A stretch of 64,000 bases of DNA from Pirellulales bacterium. GTDB taxonomy: Bacteria; Planctomycetota; Planctomycetia; Pirellulales; JACPPG01. Numbering within the stretch: position 1 is the stretch's first letter; the number at the start of each line of letters is the position of its first letter. Location: contig DASYDW010000063.1 in NCBI GenBank assembly GCA_036499395.1, positions 416,817 to 480,816 of the forward strand. Direction: 5' to 3'. Below, in pieces: positions 19,194-28,243 of this stretch. The notes beneath the pieces are model-generated. The model saw only the letters and a list, made by a program, of their open reading frames with translations, did not search any database and was not told the DNA's origin. The position numbers and the translations under genes are program-made.

Positions 19194-20672
19194 ATGAACG
19201 ATCCACGTATTCTGAGTTCCGCGGACCGTGACGCGCTCGCTCGCGAGATTTGCCGCCGCACGTTTCTGGCCCGTGCCGGTGCGAATGTCGGCGCCTTGGC
19301 TCTGGCGTCGTTAGGGGCGCCGAACTTGCTGCGTGCCGGAGATTCAACCCCGCCACAAGCGCTACCGGCCGCTGGCCCTTGGCCGGGCGTGGTGCGCCCC
19401 TTGCATTTCGCCCCGCGCGTGAAGCGCGTGATTTATCTGTACATGGCGGGCGGCCCTTCGCATTTGGAAACGTTCGACTACAAGCCGAAGCTGGCCGAGA
19501 TGCAAGGCCAGCCCATGCCCGAGTCGTATACCAAAGGACAGCCGATCGCGCAGTTGCAAAACGCCAAGCTGACCTGCCTGGCGCCGCAGCATCCCTTCGT
19601 GCGTTGCGGGCAGTCCGGGCAAGAGATTTCGAGCGTCTTTCCCCGCCTGGCGACCGTGGCCGACGAGATGTGCATCATTCGCTCACTGCACACCGATGCC
19701 ATCAACCACGATCCGGCCCACACGTTCATGAACACGGGCACCACGATCTCGGGACGCCCGTCGATGGGGGCATGGTTGACCTACGGGCTCGGCAGCGACA
19801 GCGATGACCTGCCCGGCTTCGTCGTGATGACTTCGTTGGGGAAGTTTGGCCAGGCGCAGCCCATTGCGGCGCGGATGTGGCACAGCGGTTTTCTGCCCAG
19901 CCGTTTTCAGGGAGTCGAGTTTCGCTCGAAAGGGGACGCCGTCCTTTACCTCAGCAATCCGCCGGGCGTGGATCGCCAGCGGCAAGCCGAACTGGTCGAC
20001 GCCGTGAAGACGTTGAACACGCAAGCAAATCAGACATTGGACGATCCCGAGATCGCGACGCGCGTCACCCAGTACGAAATGGCGTTTCGCATGCAAGCCA
20101 GTGTGCCCCACTTGCTCGACGTTTCGGATGAGCCCGCCCACGTCATGGAAATGTACGGTACGCAGGGGGCCGATGGATCATTCGGGGCGAACTGCCTGCT
20201 GGCGCGTCGGTTGGCCGAGCGCGGCGTGCGCTTCATTCAGTTGTACCATCGCGACTGGGATCATCACGGCAGCGTTAAGGAACACGTCAAGGGAACGGCG
20301 GCCGAAGTCGATCGCGGCGCCACGGCCCTAATCATGGACCTGAAGCAGCGCGGCATGCTGGACGAGACGTTAATCGTTTATGGTGGCGAGTTCGGCCGTA
20401 CGCCAATGGCGCAGGGCAACGGCCGCGATCATCACATGCAAGGCTTTTCGATGTGGCTGGCCGGCGGCGGCATTCGCCGTGGCATCAGCTACGGGGCCAC
20501 CGACGAATTAGGTTACAAGGCGGTTGAAAACCCGGTACACGTCAACGATCTGCACGCCACGATGCTGCACCTGTTCGGCATCGATCATGCGCGGCTGACG
20601 TACCGCTTCCAGGGACGCGACTTCCGCCTGACCGACGTCGCCGGACGCGTGATTCACGAAATCCTGGCCTGA
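19194..20672 (+). CDS. DUF1501 domain-containing protein (Tat-like leader)
   Basis: 492 residues. The N-terminus holds RRTFLARAGANVGALALASLGAP, a twin-arginine-type export signal. The body belongs to the DUF1501 family, related to the alkaline phosphatase/sulfatase fold: VIYLYMAGGPSHLETFDYKP near residue 80, DEMCIIRSLHTDAINHDPAHTF, HRDWDHHGSVKEHVKG and IVYGGEFGRTPMAQGNGRDHH, with a His/Asp-rich set that could bind metal. It starts 12 bases after the DUF1549/DUF1553 gene and is presumably its operon partner. Substrate and activity are unknown for the family. Confidence 0.93.
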   Translation: MNDPRILSSADRDALAREICRRTFLARAGANVGALALASLGAPNLLRAGDSTPPQALPAAGPWPGVVRPLHFAPRVKRVIYLYMAGGPSHLETFDYKPKLAEMQGQPMPESYTKGQPIAQLQNAKLTCLAPQHPFVRCGQSGQEISSVFPRLATVADEMCIIRSLHTDAINHDPAHTFMNTGTTISGRPSMGAWLTYGLGSDSDDLPGFVVMTSLGKFGQAQPIAARMWHSGFLPSRFQGVEFRSKGDAVLYLSNPPGVDRQRQAELVDAVKTLNTQANQTLDDPEIATRVTQYEMAFRMQASVPHLLDVSDEPAHVMEMYGTQGADGSFGANCLLARRLAERGVRFIQLYHRDWDHHGSVKEHVKGTAAEVDRGATALIMDLKQRGMLDETLIVYGGEFGRTPMAQGNGRDHHMQGFSMWLAGGGIRRGISYGATDELGYKAVENPVHVNDLHATMLHLFGIDHARLTYRFQGRDFRLTDVAGRVIHEILA

Positions 20673-20712
20673 CGACATAAGTCTGCACGCAGCGTCTTCG
20701 CACCTGTCGCTG

Positions 20713-21294
20713 CTAGTTGTGCAGCTTCGCGAGCACGCGCGCTAGCTTGGCGCCGACTGCTTCGACGCGGGCTTGCAGCTTGACGTCCTTCAACGAGCCG
20801 TCGTCGGCAAATGCCGTGTGAGCGTTCATGACGGCCACCTGGTCCGGCAGCACCAGAACGTTGATGTTGCCCAGCACAGCACGCAGATGGACCAGTCCGC
20901 GCAGGCCGCCAAGCGCTCCGGGCGAGGCACTGATGAGCGCCGCCACCTTGTCGTTGAAGCAGGCCAGTGGGGGCTCGCCTGTCGCCGGGCGCGAGGCCCA
21001 ATCGATGGCGTTCTTCAGCACGGCCGAAATCGAGCTGTTGTATTCGGGCGAAGAAATCAAAAAACCTTGATGAGCGAGCATCAGCTCCTTGAGCTTCATC
21101 GCACTGGCCGGCAGGCCCGAGCTGGCTTCGAGGTCGCCGTCGTACAGAGGCATCGCGAGGTCGCGCAGATCGATCACCGTGACTTCGGCCCCCGCGGCCT
21201 GGGCGCCGGCGGCGGCCAGCTTCACTAGCTTCTTGTTGAACGACGCTTCACGCGTGCTGCCGGCCATGGCCAGGATCTTCACAGCAGAACTCAT
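20713..21294 (-). CDS. NAD(P)H-dependent FMN reductase
   Basis: 193 residues, flavodoxin-like fold of the NADPH-dependent FMN reductase/quinone reductase family. Signatures are the phosphate-binding loop AMAGSTREASFNKKLVK near the N-terminus and FLISSPEYNSSISAVLKNAIDWASRP (about 75-100), which contacts flavin. It probably reduces quinones, azo compounds or metal ions with NAD(P)H in the cytoplasm. ATG 21294 (MSSAVKIL) is preferred; an in-frame ATG at 21309 adds five residues. It is convergent with the DUF1501 gene and lies about 100 bases downstream of the PQQ-like gene on the same strand. Confidence 0.9.
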   Translation of the reverse strand: MSSAVKILAMAGSTREASFNKKLVKLAAAGAQAAGAEVTVIDLRDLAMPLYDGDLEASSGLPASAMKLKELMLAHQGFLISSPEYNSSISAVLKNAIDWASRPATGEPPLACFNDKVAALISASPGALGGLRGLVHLRAVLGNINVLVLPDQVAVMNAHTAFADDGSLKDVKLQARVEAVGAKLARVLAKLHN

Positions 21295-21390
21295 CGGCGG
21301 ATCTCTCATATGTCAGGTGTCAGTCGCCCCGCAGCGGCTTGACGTGCCAGCGCCTCAACGTGCATGAACGTCAGCCGAGGTCTGGCCGAG

Positions 21391-22761
21391 CTATTCTGCC
21401 TTGCCGGCGGCAATCTTGGCAGATTTTTGGACCGCGTACAAACGACGATCGCTGCGCAGCAACAGTTTATCGCCGGCGATCGCCGGCGTGGCCAGGCACA
21501 TGTCGTCATCGGCCAAAGAATTGACGCGCACCACTTCGAAGTCCGGGCCTGCCTTGATGACGAACGTCTCGCCATACTCGCTCAGGCAAAAGACCTGTCC
21601 GTTGTACGCCCAGGGCGAGGCCGTGACCGCCTTCGCATTAGGAAGTCTTTTCTTTTCGTACAGCGCGGCGCCGGTCTGGGCATCGAAGCACGACGTCAGC
21701 CCCAGATCGGTAATCGAGTAGATCAACCCCTTGTAGAGCAGGATCGAGGGATTGTACGGCGCCGCTTTACGCTGGCACCAGGCGACGAAATCGTTGCTCG
21801 TCGCATCAGGCGCGAGCGTGATATCGCCGCTCGCGCCGGGACGGACAGCCACGATGGGCTTCTTGTTCCCCATGAAATAGCCCGAGCTGACGTACAGCAA
21901 GTTCGGGCCGGCCATCGGCGTCGGGATCGCGTTGCCGGACATGTCCCCCAGTTGCCACAGCATCTTTCCGTCCAGGTCGTAGGATCGCACGGCGCCACTG
22001 CCCGAGACAACGATCTCAGTCCGATCGGCGTGATTCCAAACGAACGGAGTCGACCAACTGCTTTTTTCGGGGCGCGGCGTGCGCCACATCTCGGCGCCGG
22101 TTTTCGTGTCGAGCGCTGAAAGGAACGATTGGTCCTCGTTGTCGTTCAAAACGTACAAGCGGTCGTTGAAGATCGCCGGCGAACCACCGGTCCCCCAGCC
22201 CGACGCGGTCTTGTAAGTGCCCAGGGTGCGCGACCAAAGAGGCTCGCCGTCGAGCGCATAGCAAAACACGCCCAGATTGCCGAAGTAGACATACAGGCGT
22301 TCGCCATCGGTGACCGGAGTCTCGGAAGCGTAGCTGTTTTTCAGATGCGACGATTCCGGCGGCAAACCGGTGTGGGCTACTTGTTCCCACAGCACTCGTC
22401 CGTCATTCAGGTCGAGGCATAGCACGCGCCACTGGTGCTCGCTTTTCGAAGGCTCGTCTCGATTCCCTCCCAGGTACAGGCCACGCTTGCGGTCCTTGTT
22501 CTTGACTTCTTCATCGTTGGTGACGGTGGTGACGAAGACCCGGTCGCCCCAGACAATCGGCGACGACCAACCACGGCCCGGCGTGTCTTGCTTCCAGGCG
22601 ATGTTATCGGTCGAGCTCCAGGTATCCGGCAGATCAGGGTTGTCGGCAGTCCCCAGCGCCGCCGGCCCGCGAAACTGTGGCCACTGCGTGTCGGCCGCGC
22701 GCACGAGGCTCGTCGCGAAGAGAACGAGCACGATGAGAGCTAATTGCGCGGCAATAGGCAT
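21391..22761 (-). CDS. PQQ-like beta-propeller repeat protein, exported
   Basis: 456 residues. A signal peptide (MPIAAQLALIVLVLFATSLVRAA) is followed by WPQFRGPAALG, then PQQ-binding-like or YVTN/WD40-like blades such as WSSPIVWGDRVFVTT, CLDLNDGRVLWEQV, ALDGEPLWSR, ALDTKTGAEMWRT and CFDAQTGAALYEKK. The family is common in planctomycetes; no dehydrogenase active site was seen, so a binding or scaffolding role is likelier than catalysis. ATG 22761 is chosen because GAGGAA precedes it and the signal peptide follows it; the open frame extends 36 codons upstream. Confidence 0.9.
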   Translation of the reverse strand: MPIAAQLALIVLVLFATSLVRAADTQWPQFRGPAALGTADNPDLPDTWSSTDNIAWKQDTPGRGWSSPIVWGDRVFVTTVTNDEEVKNKDRKRGLYLGGNRDEPSKSEHQWRVLCLDLNDGRVLWEQVAHTGLPPESSHLKNSYASETPVTDGERLYVYFGNLGVFCYALDGEPLWSRTLGTYKTASGWGTGGSPAIFNDRLYVLNDNEDQSFLSALDTKTGAEMWRTPRPEKSSWSTPFVWNHADRTEIVVSGSGAVRSYDLDGKMLWQLGDMSGNAIPTPMAGPNLLYVSSGYFMGNKKPIVAVRPGASGDITLAPDATSNDFVAWCQRKAAPYNPSILLYKGLIYSITDLGLTSCFDAQTGAALYEKKRLPNAKAVTASPWAYNGQVFCLSEYGETFVIKAGPDFEVVRVNSLADDDMCLATPAIAGDKLLLRSDRRLYAVQKSAKIAAGKAE

Positions 22762-23694
22762 CTGCACATTCCTCGGCGGCAATGTAGGGGAGAGGCGCAT
22801 GGGACGACAGCAACAGAGATAATACGACGGCACGGTCGACGCGAATCGCGTGATCGAACGTCGCGTCACTTAGTCAGGACGCTGGATCATGCGCCAGACC
22901 ACCACGAAGCGCGATCAAGGTTCTCGCAGATTGCCAAAATAGTAAGTACGGGAAAGTTCGCCAGGAGATTGCTGTCATCACATTATTGGCTCAGGCGAAC
23001 CTGCGATCGAATTCTACTTATACTATTCGCCCCGTTAGACGCTTCTGCATTCCCAGACTATCAGTGTTGACGTTGGGCACGGCAGTCTTCGATGAATAGG
23101 GGCCTTTTGGGTGGTGCGTACATGTCAGATTATTTGGTAATTTACGCAATCTGGGTTATTTTTCGAGATTGATTCCAACAACAAAGAGTCTTCTCGGGAT
23201 GCACGAGCTTCTTTTTTTTCCACGGCGACCGTGTGGCGACTGGGTTTACGCGTCGATTAGGGACGAAAGTTGTTTGAATCCCCATGACCAACGTGGTACT
23301 CTTTTTCTGACGGTTGGCTAGTTGAAATTTCCGCGACCCCGCCAATGCGCGGGACCTCAACGGGGGGTCGCGGTCAGTTGCTAGCGAGGTTCGGAGCGAA
23401 TGCTAAGAACGGATAACTTCTTGGCGTACTACCTACCTGCATCGCTCCAGAACAACGTCCCTCACTCGAATGCTCCCAACTTTCATGGATCGAGAGTGCG
23501 CGTTCCTGCTGCGCCAGCAGGTGGTCGCTCGCGATCCTATGAGACGCGGGGCAAGCTTAGTGTGGGCCAGGATCGTAGGTCCTGTCCGACACGGGCAGCG
23601 AGTAAGCGTACAAACTGCCTGATCCCTCCGACGGGAAATACCTAGGGCCGCCGTTGCCTAAACGTTATTCGTTTAATGCGGGAGTCGAAAAGCT
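22762..23694. other. Long intergenic region upstream of the acyl-AMP ligase fusion gene
   Basis: About 930 bases with no convincing gene. The middle (about 23050-23280) is more AT-rich than its surroundings and may hold the promoters of the flanking divergent genes. A small perfect hairpin lies at 23505-23521 (CCTGCTG, CGC, CAGCAGG) and a larger one at 23331-23373. No riboswitch class was recognised. Confidence 0.4.
23331..23373. repeat. Large inverted repeat (10-bp perfect stem)
   Basis: CCGCGACCCC at 23331-23340 pairs perfectly with GGGGTCGCGG at 23364-23373 around a 23-base loop. No T-run follows on either strand, so a simple intrinsic terminator is unlikely. It lies about 320 bases ahead of the acyl-AMP ligase fusion gene. 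Confidence 0.55.
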
Positions 23695-26600
23695 GTGTCA
23701 GATCAAACTCGAGGCTTGTTCTTTGGGCCCCCGAACCTGGTCGATCTTCTCCGGCATCTGGCCGCCCATCGCGGGGATGACCTCGCGTTCGTTTACCTGG
23801 TCGATGGGGAAAACGAAGAGATTTCGATCACCTATGCCGAGTTGGACCGGCAAGCTCGCGGCGTCGCTGCTTGGCTGCAAGCGCACGGCCTGCAAGGCCA
23901 ACGGGCCATGCTGCTGTATCCGCCCGGCCTTGATTTCATCGTGAGCTTCTTCGGCTGCCTCTATGCCGGCGTCGTGGCTGTCCCGGCTTATCCGCCGCGG
24001 ATGAACCGTTCGATGGGACGGATTCAGGCCATTGCCGGGGATTGCGACGCGCGTGTCGCGCTAACCACCGGCGCCGTGCTGGAACGCGTACAGCCTCTGC
24101 TGGGCGCCAGCCGCGACCTGATGAAAGTTCGCTGGCGCGCCACCGACCAATCGCACGCCAGTATCGAAGCGGCCTGGGAATACCCGGATGTCGGGCCGGG
24201 CACGCTCGCATTTTTGCAATACACGTCTGGTTCGACCGGACGCCCCAAGGGGGTCATGCTCACACATGGCAACCTGGTCCAGAACTCCGGGTTGATTAAG
24301 TATCTGTTCGACCAGAGCCAGCGTACCGGTCGCGGCGTCTTTTGGTTGCCCAGCTATCACGATATGGGCTTGATCGGCGGCATTTTGCAGCCGATGTTCA
24401 TCTCGTGCCCGAACGTGCTGATGTCTCCGGTGGCCTTCCTGCAGCGGCCGATTCGCTGGCTGCAAGCGATTTCGAAGCATCGCGGCACGATCAGCGGCGG
24501 ACCGAATTTTGCCTACGACCTATGCGTGCGAAAAACCACGCCGGAACAGCGCGCGGAACTGGACCTGAGTAGTTGGTCGCTCGCCTTCAACGGTGCCGAG
24601 CCAGTACGGGCCGATACGATTGATCGGTTCTGCGAAGCTTTCGAGCCCTGCGGATTCCGTCGCGAGGCGTTTTATCCTTGCTACGGCCTGGCCGAAGCTA
24701 CGCTCATCGTGTCCGGCGGCTACAAAGATGCTGCCCCCGTGATTCGCGATTTTTTGCCGGACCACCTCGAAATGGGGCATGCCGCGGAGGGGAATGGCGA
24801 GGGACGCCAAATGGTTGGCTCTGGCGAAAGCGGTCCCGGCCATCAGGTCGTGATTACCGACCCTGAGAACATGCGAGCTTGTCCTGACGGCACGATCGGC
24901 GAAGTGTGGGTCAAAGGCCCCAGTGTCGCGCAGGGGTATTGGAACCGTCCCGAAGAAACGGGCCATGTGTTTCGTGCTCTCCTTGCCGATACGGGCGAAG
25001 GTCCGTTCCTGCGCACAGGCGATCTTGGCTTTCTCGATCGCGGCGAGTTGTTTATCACCGGCCGCTTGAAAGACCTGATCATCATCCGCGGGTTGAATCA
25101 CTACCCGCAAGATATTGAGCAAACCATCGAAAAGGCTCACGAGGCGATCCGCCCAAGTTGTGCAGCGACGTTTACTGTCGAAGACGACGAGTCGACGCGA
25201 TTGGTTGTCGTCGCCGAGATCGAGCGCAGCGGGCGGGCGCAGTCAGAAGAGATCTTCGAGGCGATTCGTCGCGAGATCTCACGCGAACACGAGTTGATCG
25301 TCGACGCGATCGTACTGCTCAAGTCCGGAGGGGTACCCAAGACCTCGAGCGGCAAGATTCAACGTCACGCCTGTCGCGCGGCATTCTTGACCGAGGGGCT
25401 TGATTCCGTGGCACGTTGGGACTCGCCGGTGCGCGACGCGGTCGAAGAGCCGAGCCTACTGCTTACGAATCGCAACAGCAGTCGCTCGACCGTCAAACAG
25501 CGCCGCAACGCCAACAGTTCTTTTGACCAAGAAATTCGTCAGAACGCAACGACACCGGCTGCCCAGCAAAAGTCTGGCACAAGCAGTTCACGGACAAACG
25601 GGCATCATGGCAATGGGCATGGGTCGAACGGTAACGGTTCGCATGGCGTGGCCAAAAATGGCAGCGCGGCCAGCGGACAACCCGCGATCTCGAAAGTCGA
25701 GAAGGGCGCAGCCGTTCTCGAGGAAGTACGCCGCATCGCCAAGGATCGTGCCCGCGAGTTGACGCTCGACACCACGATCGGTGACATGGGGCTCGACTCG
25801 CTCGAGCGAATGGAGATTCTCGCCTCGCTGGAAGAACGCTTCGGCGGGCGGTTTCCTGAGGACGTCATGCCCGAATTGGAAACTTGCCGCCAAGTGCTGG
25901 AAGCGGTTGAGTTGTACCTGGGGGGCGGGCAGAAGAAGGCCCTGCGTGTCGAGACGCAGGATATTCCCGCCGAAAACTATAGCTTCGACAAGTTCCCCGA
26001 AATCGTGCAGCTGAAGGAAGCCCTCGGCGCATTGAACGAATCGGGATTGCAGAATCCCTTCTTCCATTTGCACGAGCAAGTGGCAACTGACACCACCGTG
26101 GTCGGCGGTCGTGAGTTGATCAATTTCTCGAGTTTCAATTACATCGGTATGTCAGGCGACCCAGCCGTGGCCAAGGCCGCAAAGGACGCCATCGATCTTT
26201 ACGGCACGTCGGTATCGGCCAGTCGACTGGTCTCGGGCAACAAGGTCGTGCATCGCGATTTGGAATTGGCCATCGCGGACCTCATCGGTAGCGAAGACGC
26301 CATCATCTTCGTCGGCGGCCATGGCACGAACGAGACGGTCATCGGGCACATGTTCGGCCCTGGTGATCTGATTTTGCACGATGCCTTGGCTCATAACAGC
26401 ATCGTGCAAGGTTCGATTCTCTCGGGCGCACGTCGCCGTCCCTTCCCGCACAACGATTGGCGTGCGCTGGATCGGTTGTTGAGCGAGTTGCGCGGCGATT
26501 ACCGCCGTGTGTTGATCGCGACCGAGGGCGTGTACAGCATGGACGGTGACATTCCCGACATGCCACGCTTGATCGAAGTCAAAAAGCGTCATAAGGCGTT

Positions 26601-27246
26601 CTTGTTGATCGACGAAGCTCATTCGGTGGGCGTCCTGGGACGTCGCGGGCGGGGCATCGGCGAGCATTTTGATATCCATCCGGCCGACGTTGACTTTTGG
26701 ATGGGCACGCTCAGCAAGGCGCTGGGGAGTTGTGGGGGTTACATCGCCGGCAGCCAGGCGATGGTCGAGTACTTGAAATACACCGCGCCCGGCTTTGTGT
26801 TCAGTTGCGGTATCCCGGCGAGTAATACGGCCGCGGCCTTGGCTGCCATCCATCTGCTCGAAGAGGAACCGGAACGCGTGTCGCGGCTTCGCGATAACTC
26901 GCGTCTCTTCCTCAGCCTGGCGAAATCGTGGGGCATGAATACGGGCAACAGCAAAGATACGCCCGTCGTGCCTGTGATCCTGGGGAATTCGCTGCACTGC
27001 CTCGAGATGTCGCAATTGATGGAACGGCGTGGCGTGAACGTGCAGCCGATCTTGCATCCGGCTGTCGAGGAAAAAGCCGCGAGGTTACGGTTCTTCATCA
27101 CCTCGAACCATACCGAGGAGCAAATTCGCTACACGGTGCAGGCCCTGGCCGAAGAACTTGCCAAGATCGACCCAAGCTACGTGCAGCGGTCGTCGAATCC
27201 CACTGAAAAAATGTCGATCGAGAACGCATCGCCCGTCACGACGTGA
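23695..27246 (+). CDS. Fatty-acyl-AMP ligase / acyl carrier / alpha-oxoamine synthase fusion
   Basis: 1,183 residues in three enzymatic parts. Residues 1 to about 590 are a fatty-acyl-AMP ligase: AMP-binding motif LQYTSGSTGRPKGV (174-187), LPSYHDMGLIGG, YGLAEATL, RTGDLGFL and GRLKDLIIIRGLNHYPQDIE. A Gly/Asn/His/Ser-rich linker (about 590-660) leads to an acyl carrier domain with GLDSLERMEIL; Ser702 is the phosphopantetheine site. Residues about 775-1165 are a PLP-dependent alpha-oxoamine synthase (KBL/AONS/serine palmitoyltransferase type): FSSFNYIGMSG, SASRLVSGN, DEAHSVGVLGRRGRG, and GTLSKALGS with Lys1008 as the PLP lysine. Expected chemistry: activate a fatty acid, load it on the carrier, then condense the thioester with an amino acid, releasing CO2 to give an alpha-amino ketone. 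The amino acid is unknown. Start is GTG 23695 with GGAG upstream. Confidence 0.93.
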   Translation: MSDQTRGLFFGPPNLVDLLRHLAAHRGDDLAFVYLVDGENEEISITYAELDRQARGVAAWLQAHGLQGQRAMLLYPPGLDFIVSFFGCLYAGVVAVPAYPPRMNRSMGRIQAIAGDCDARVALTTGAVLERVQPLLGASRDLMKVRWRATDQSHASIEAAWEYPDVGPGTLAFLQYTSGSTGRPKGVMLTHGNLVQNSGLIKYLFDQSQRTGRGVFWLPSYHDMGLIGGILQPMFISCPNVLMSPVAFLQRPIRWLQAISKHRGTISGGPNFAYDLCVRKTTPEQRAELDLSSWSLAFNGAEPVRADTIDRFCEAFEPCGFRREAFYPCYGLAEATLIVSGGYKDAAPVIRDFLPDHLEMGHAAEGNGEGRQMVGSGESGPGHQVVITDPENMRACPDGTIGEVWVKGPSVAQGYWNRPEETGHVFRALLADTGEGPFLRTGDLGFLDRGELFITGRLKDLIIIRGLNHYPQDIEQTIEKAHEAIRPSCAATFTVEDDESTRLVVVAEIERSGRAQSEEIFEAIRREISREHELIVDAIVLLKSGGVPKTSSGKIQRHACRAAFLTEGLDSVARWDSPVRDAVEEPSLLLTNRNSSRSTVKQRRNANSSFDQEIRQNATTPAAQQKSGTSSSRTNGHHGNGHGSNGNGSHGVAKNGSAASGQPAISKVEKGAAVLEEVRRIAKDRARELTLDTTIGDMGLDSLERMEILASLEERFGGRFPEDVMPELETCRQVLEAVELYLGGGQKKALRVETQDIPAENYSFDKFPEIVQLKEALGALNESGLQNPFFHLHEQVATDTTVVGGRELINFSSFNYIGMSGDPAVAKAAKDAIDLYGTSVSASRLVSGNKVVHRDLELAIADLIGSEDAIIFVGGHGTNETVIGHMFGPGDLILHDALAHNSIVQGSILSGARRRPFPHNDWRALDRLLSELRGDYRRVLIATEGVYSMDGDIPDMPRLIEVKKRHKAFLLIDEAHSVGVLGRRGRGIGEHFDIHPADVDFWMGTLSKALGSCGGYIAGSQAMVEYLKYTAPGFVFSCGIPASNTAAALAAIHLLEEEPERVSRLRDNSRLFLSLAKSWGMNTGNSKDTPVVPVILGNSLHCLEMSQLMERRGVNVQPILHPAVEEKAARLRFFITSNHTEEQIRYTVQALAEELAKIDPSYVQRSSNPTEKMSIENASPVTT

Positions 27247-27505
27247 TAGCAGTTTCTCCTTCTCGGGCGTCGATAATCCGCCGCTCGGGTGGGCCAGTCA
27301 TTTGCCGGTTGGGTTGGATAGTCTGTGGCGTGACATGACGTAGTCAGGCAAAGGTGAATTGTCTTTGCTTGCTGCCCAGGGCGAGAAGAGCGCGCTTGTT
27401 TACTATCGCGCGTCGTAGTAGGATAAACTCACGATCCGCGGCGACGTTGAGCGGCGGCGCACGATCAGAACCAGTTTGAATCTTGATTCAGGAAGGGTGG
27501 TTGGC

Positions 27506-27688
27506 GTGCTAACCGAGCAAGAAGTTGTCCGCAGTTGGCGAAAGCTGTTCAAAGCGGGCGAGTACGACGATTCGGCATTCGCTCGGGCCGAGGCATTGCT
27601 GGACGAGCTGCGTGGCGAAAGCCCCTTACGGCACCGCCTCATGACCGAGCTGGATGAGCTTCGCAAACTGCGTAGTGCCGACGTTTAA
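27506..27688 (+). CDS. Small conserved-looking hypothetical protein
   Basis: 60 residues from a GTG at 27506, which has GGAAGGG ending 8 bases upstream; a TTG 30 bases earlier is the only longer choice. The product is charged and helical (EQEVVRSWRKLFKAGEYDD, then AEALLDELRGESPLRHRLMTELDELRKL) with no signal peptide or membrane segment. It reads like a small cytoplasmic helical-bundle or regulatory protein, but no family was recognised. It lies 260 bases downstream of the ligase/oxoamine synthase gene on the same strand; a functional link is possible but unsupported. Confidence 0.6.
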   Translation: MLTEQEVVRSWRKLFKAGEYDDSAFARAEALLDELRGESPLRHRLMTELDELRKLRSADV

Positions 27689-28243
27689 GCCCTCGTGCTT
27701 GGCCATCGGGATTTAGCCGGCAGGACGTAGTAGTTGGCAAGTCGCCTCAGTCGGCGAGCAAGTTTGACGGCAGAACTGTACCCGGTGATAGCCGGCCTTT
27801 TGTTGCCAGATTCGCAGATCCTCGACCGATCAGATTGCGGTCTGTGCGATTCTTTAACTCACTGCGACTCTTCAAGACCGTGTGGTTTTTCACGGCAGTG
27901 GTCTTCACGAAGGTGGCACCGCTCAAGGCTCGCGTTACTATCGAAGAGAGCGACACCCTCTGGCATCGCGTCGCAGGTGCTGCATGAGCGGTGCCTGGCC
28001 ATCTCCGACGCAAGGCCGTCTGAGTGAGCAAGCGTGATAAGGCTCTCGCTGCACCCCCTCGGCAATTTCTGCCAGACGACATTCAGCCTTTGGTATCGTC
28101 GGCGCACCTCGCTATCGCGGGCATTCTTTCCTGTACCACTGACCGTGGTCTCGGTCTCTCAGAATTGCGCCACGATCGTTGGGTGATGCTGATTCGTATC
28201 GCTCCACGAATTTCACGTCACCCCGACGGCCGGCCTATGGCGT
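27689..28243. other. Intergenic region between convergent genes
   Basis: About 555 bases with no supported gene. Short frames on both strands lack any motif. A weak hairpin (CCGTG, loop, CACGG) is near 27880-27897 with a T-run inside its loop. Being convergent, it should hold termination signals for both neighbours, but no textbook intrinsic terminator was found. Confidence 0.35.
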
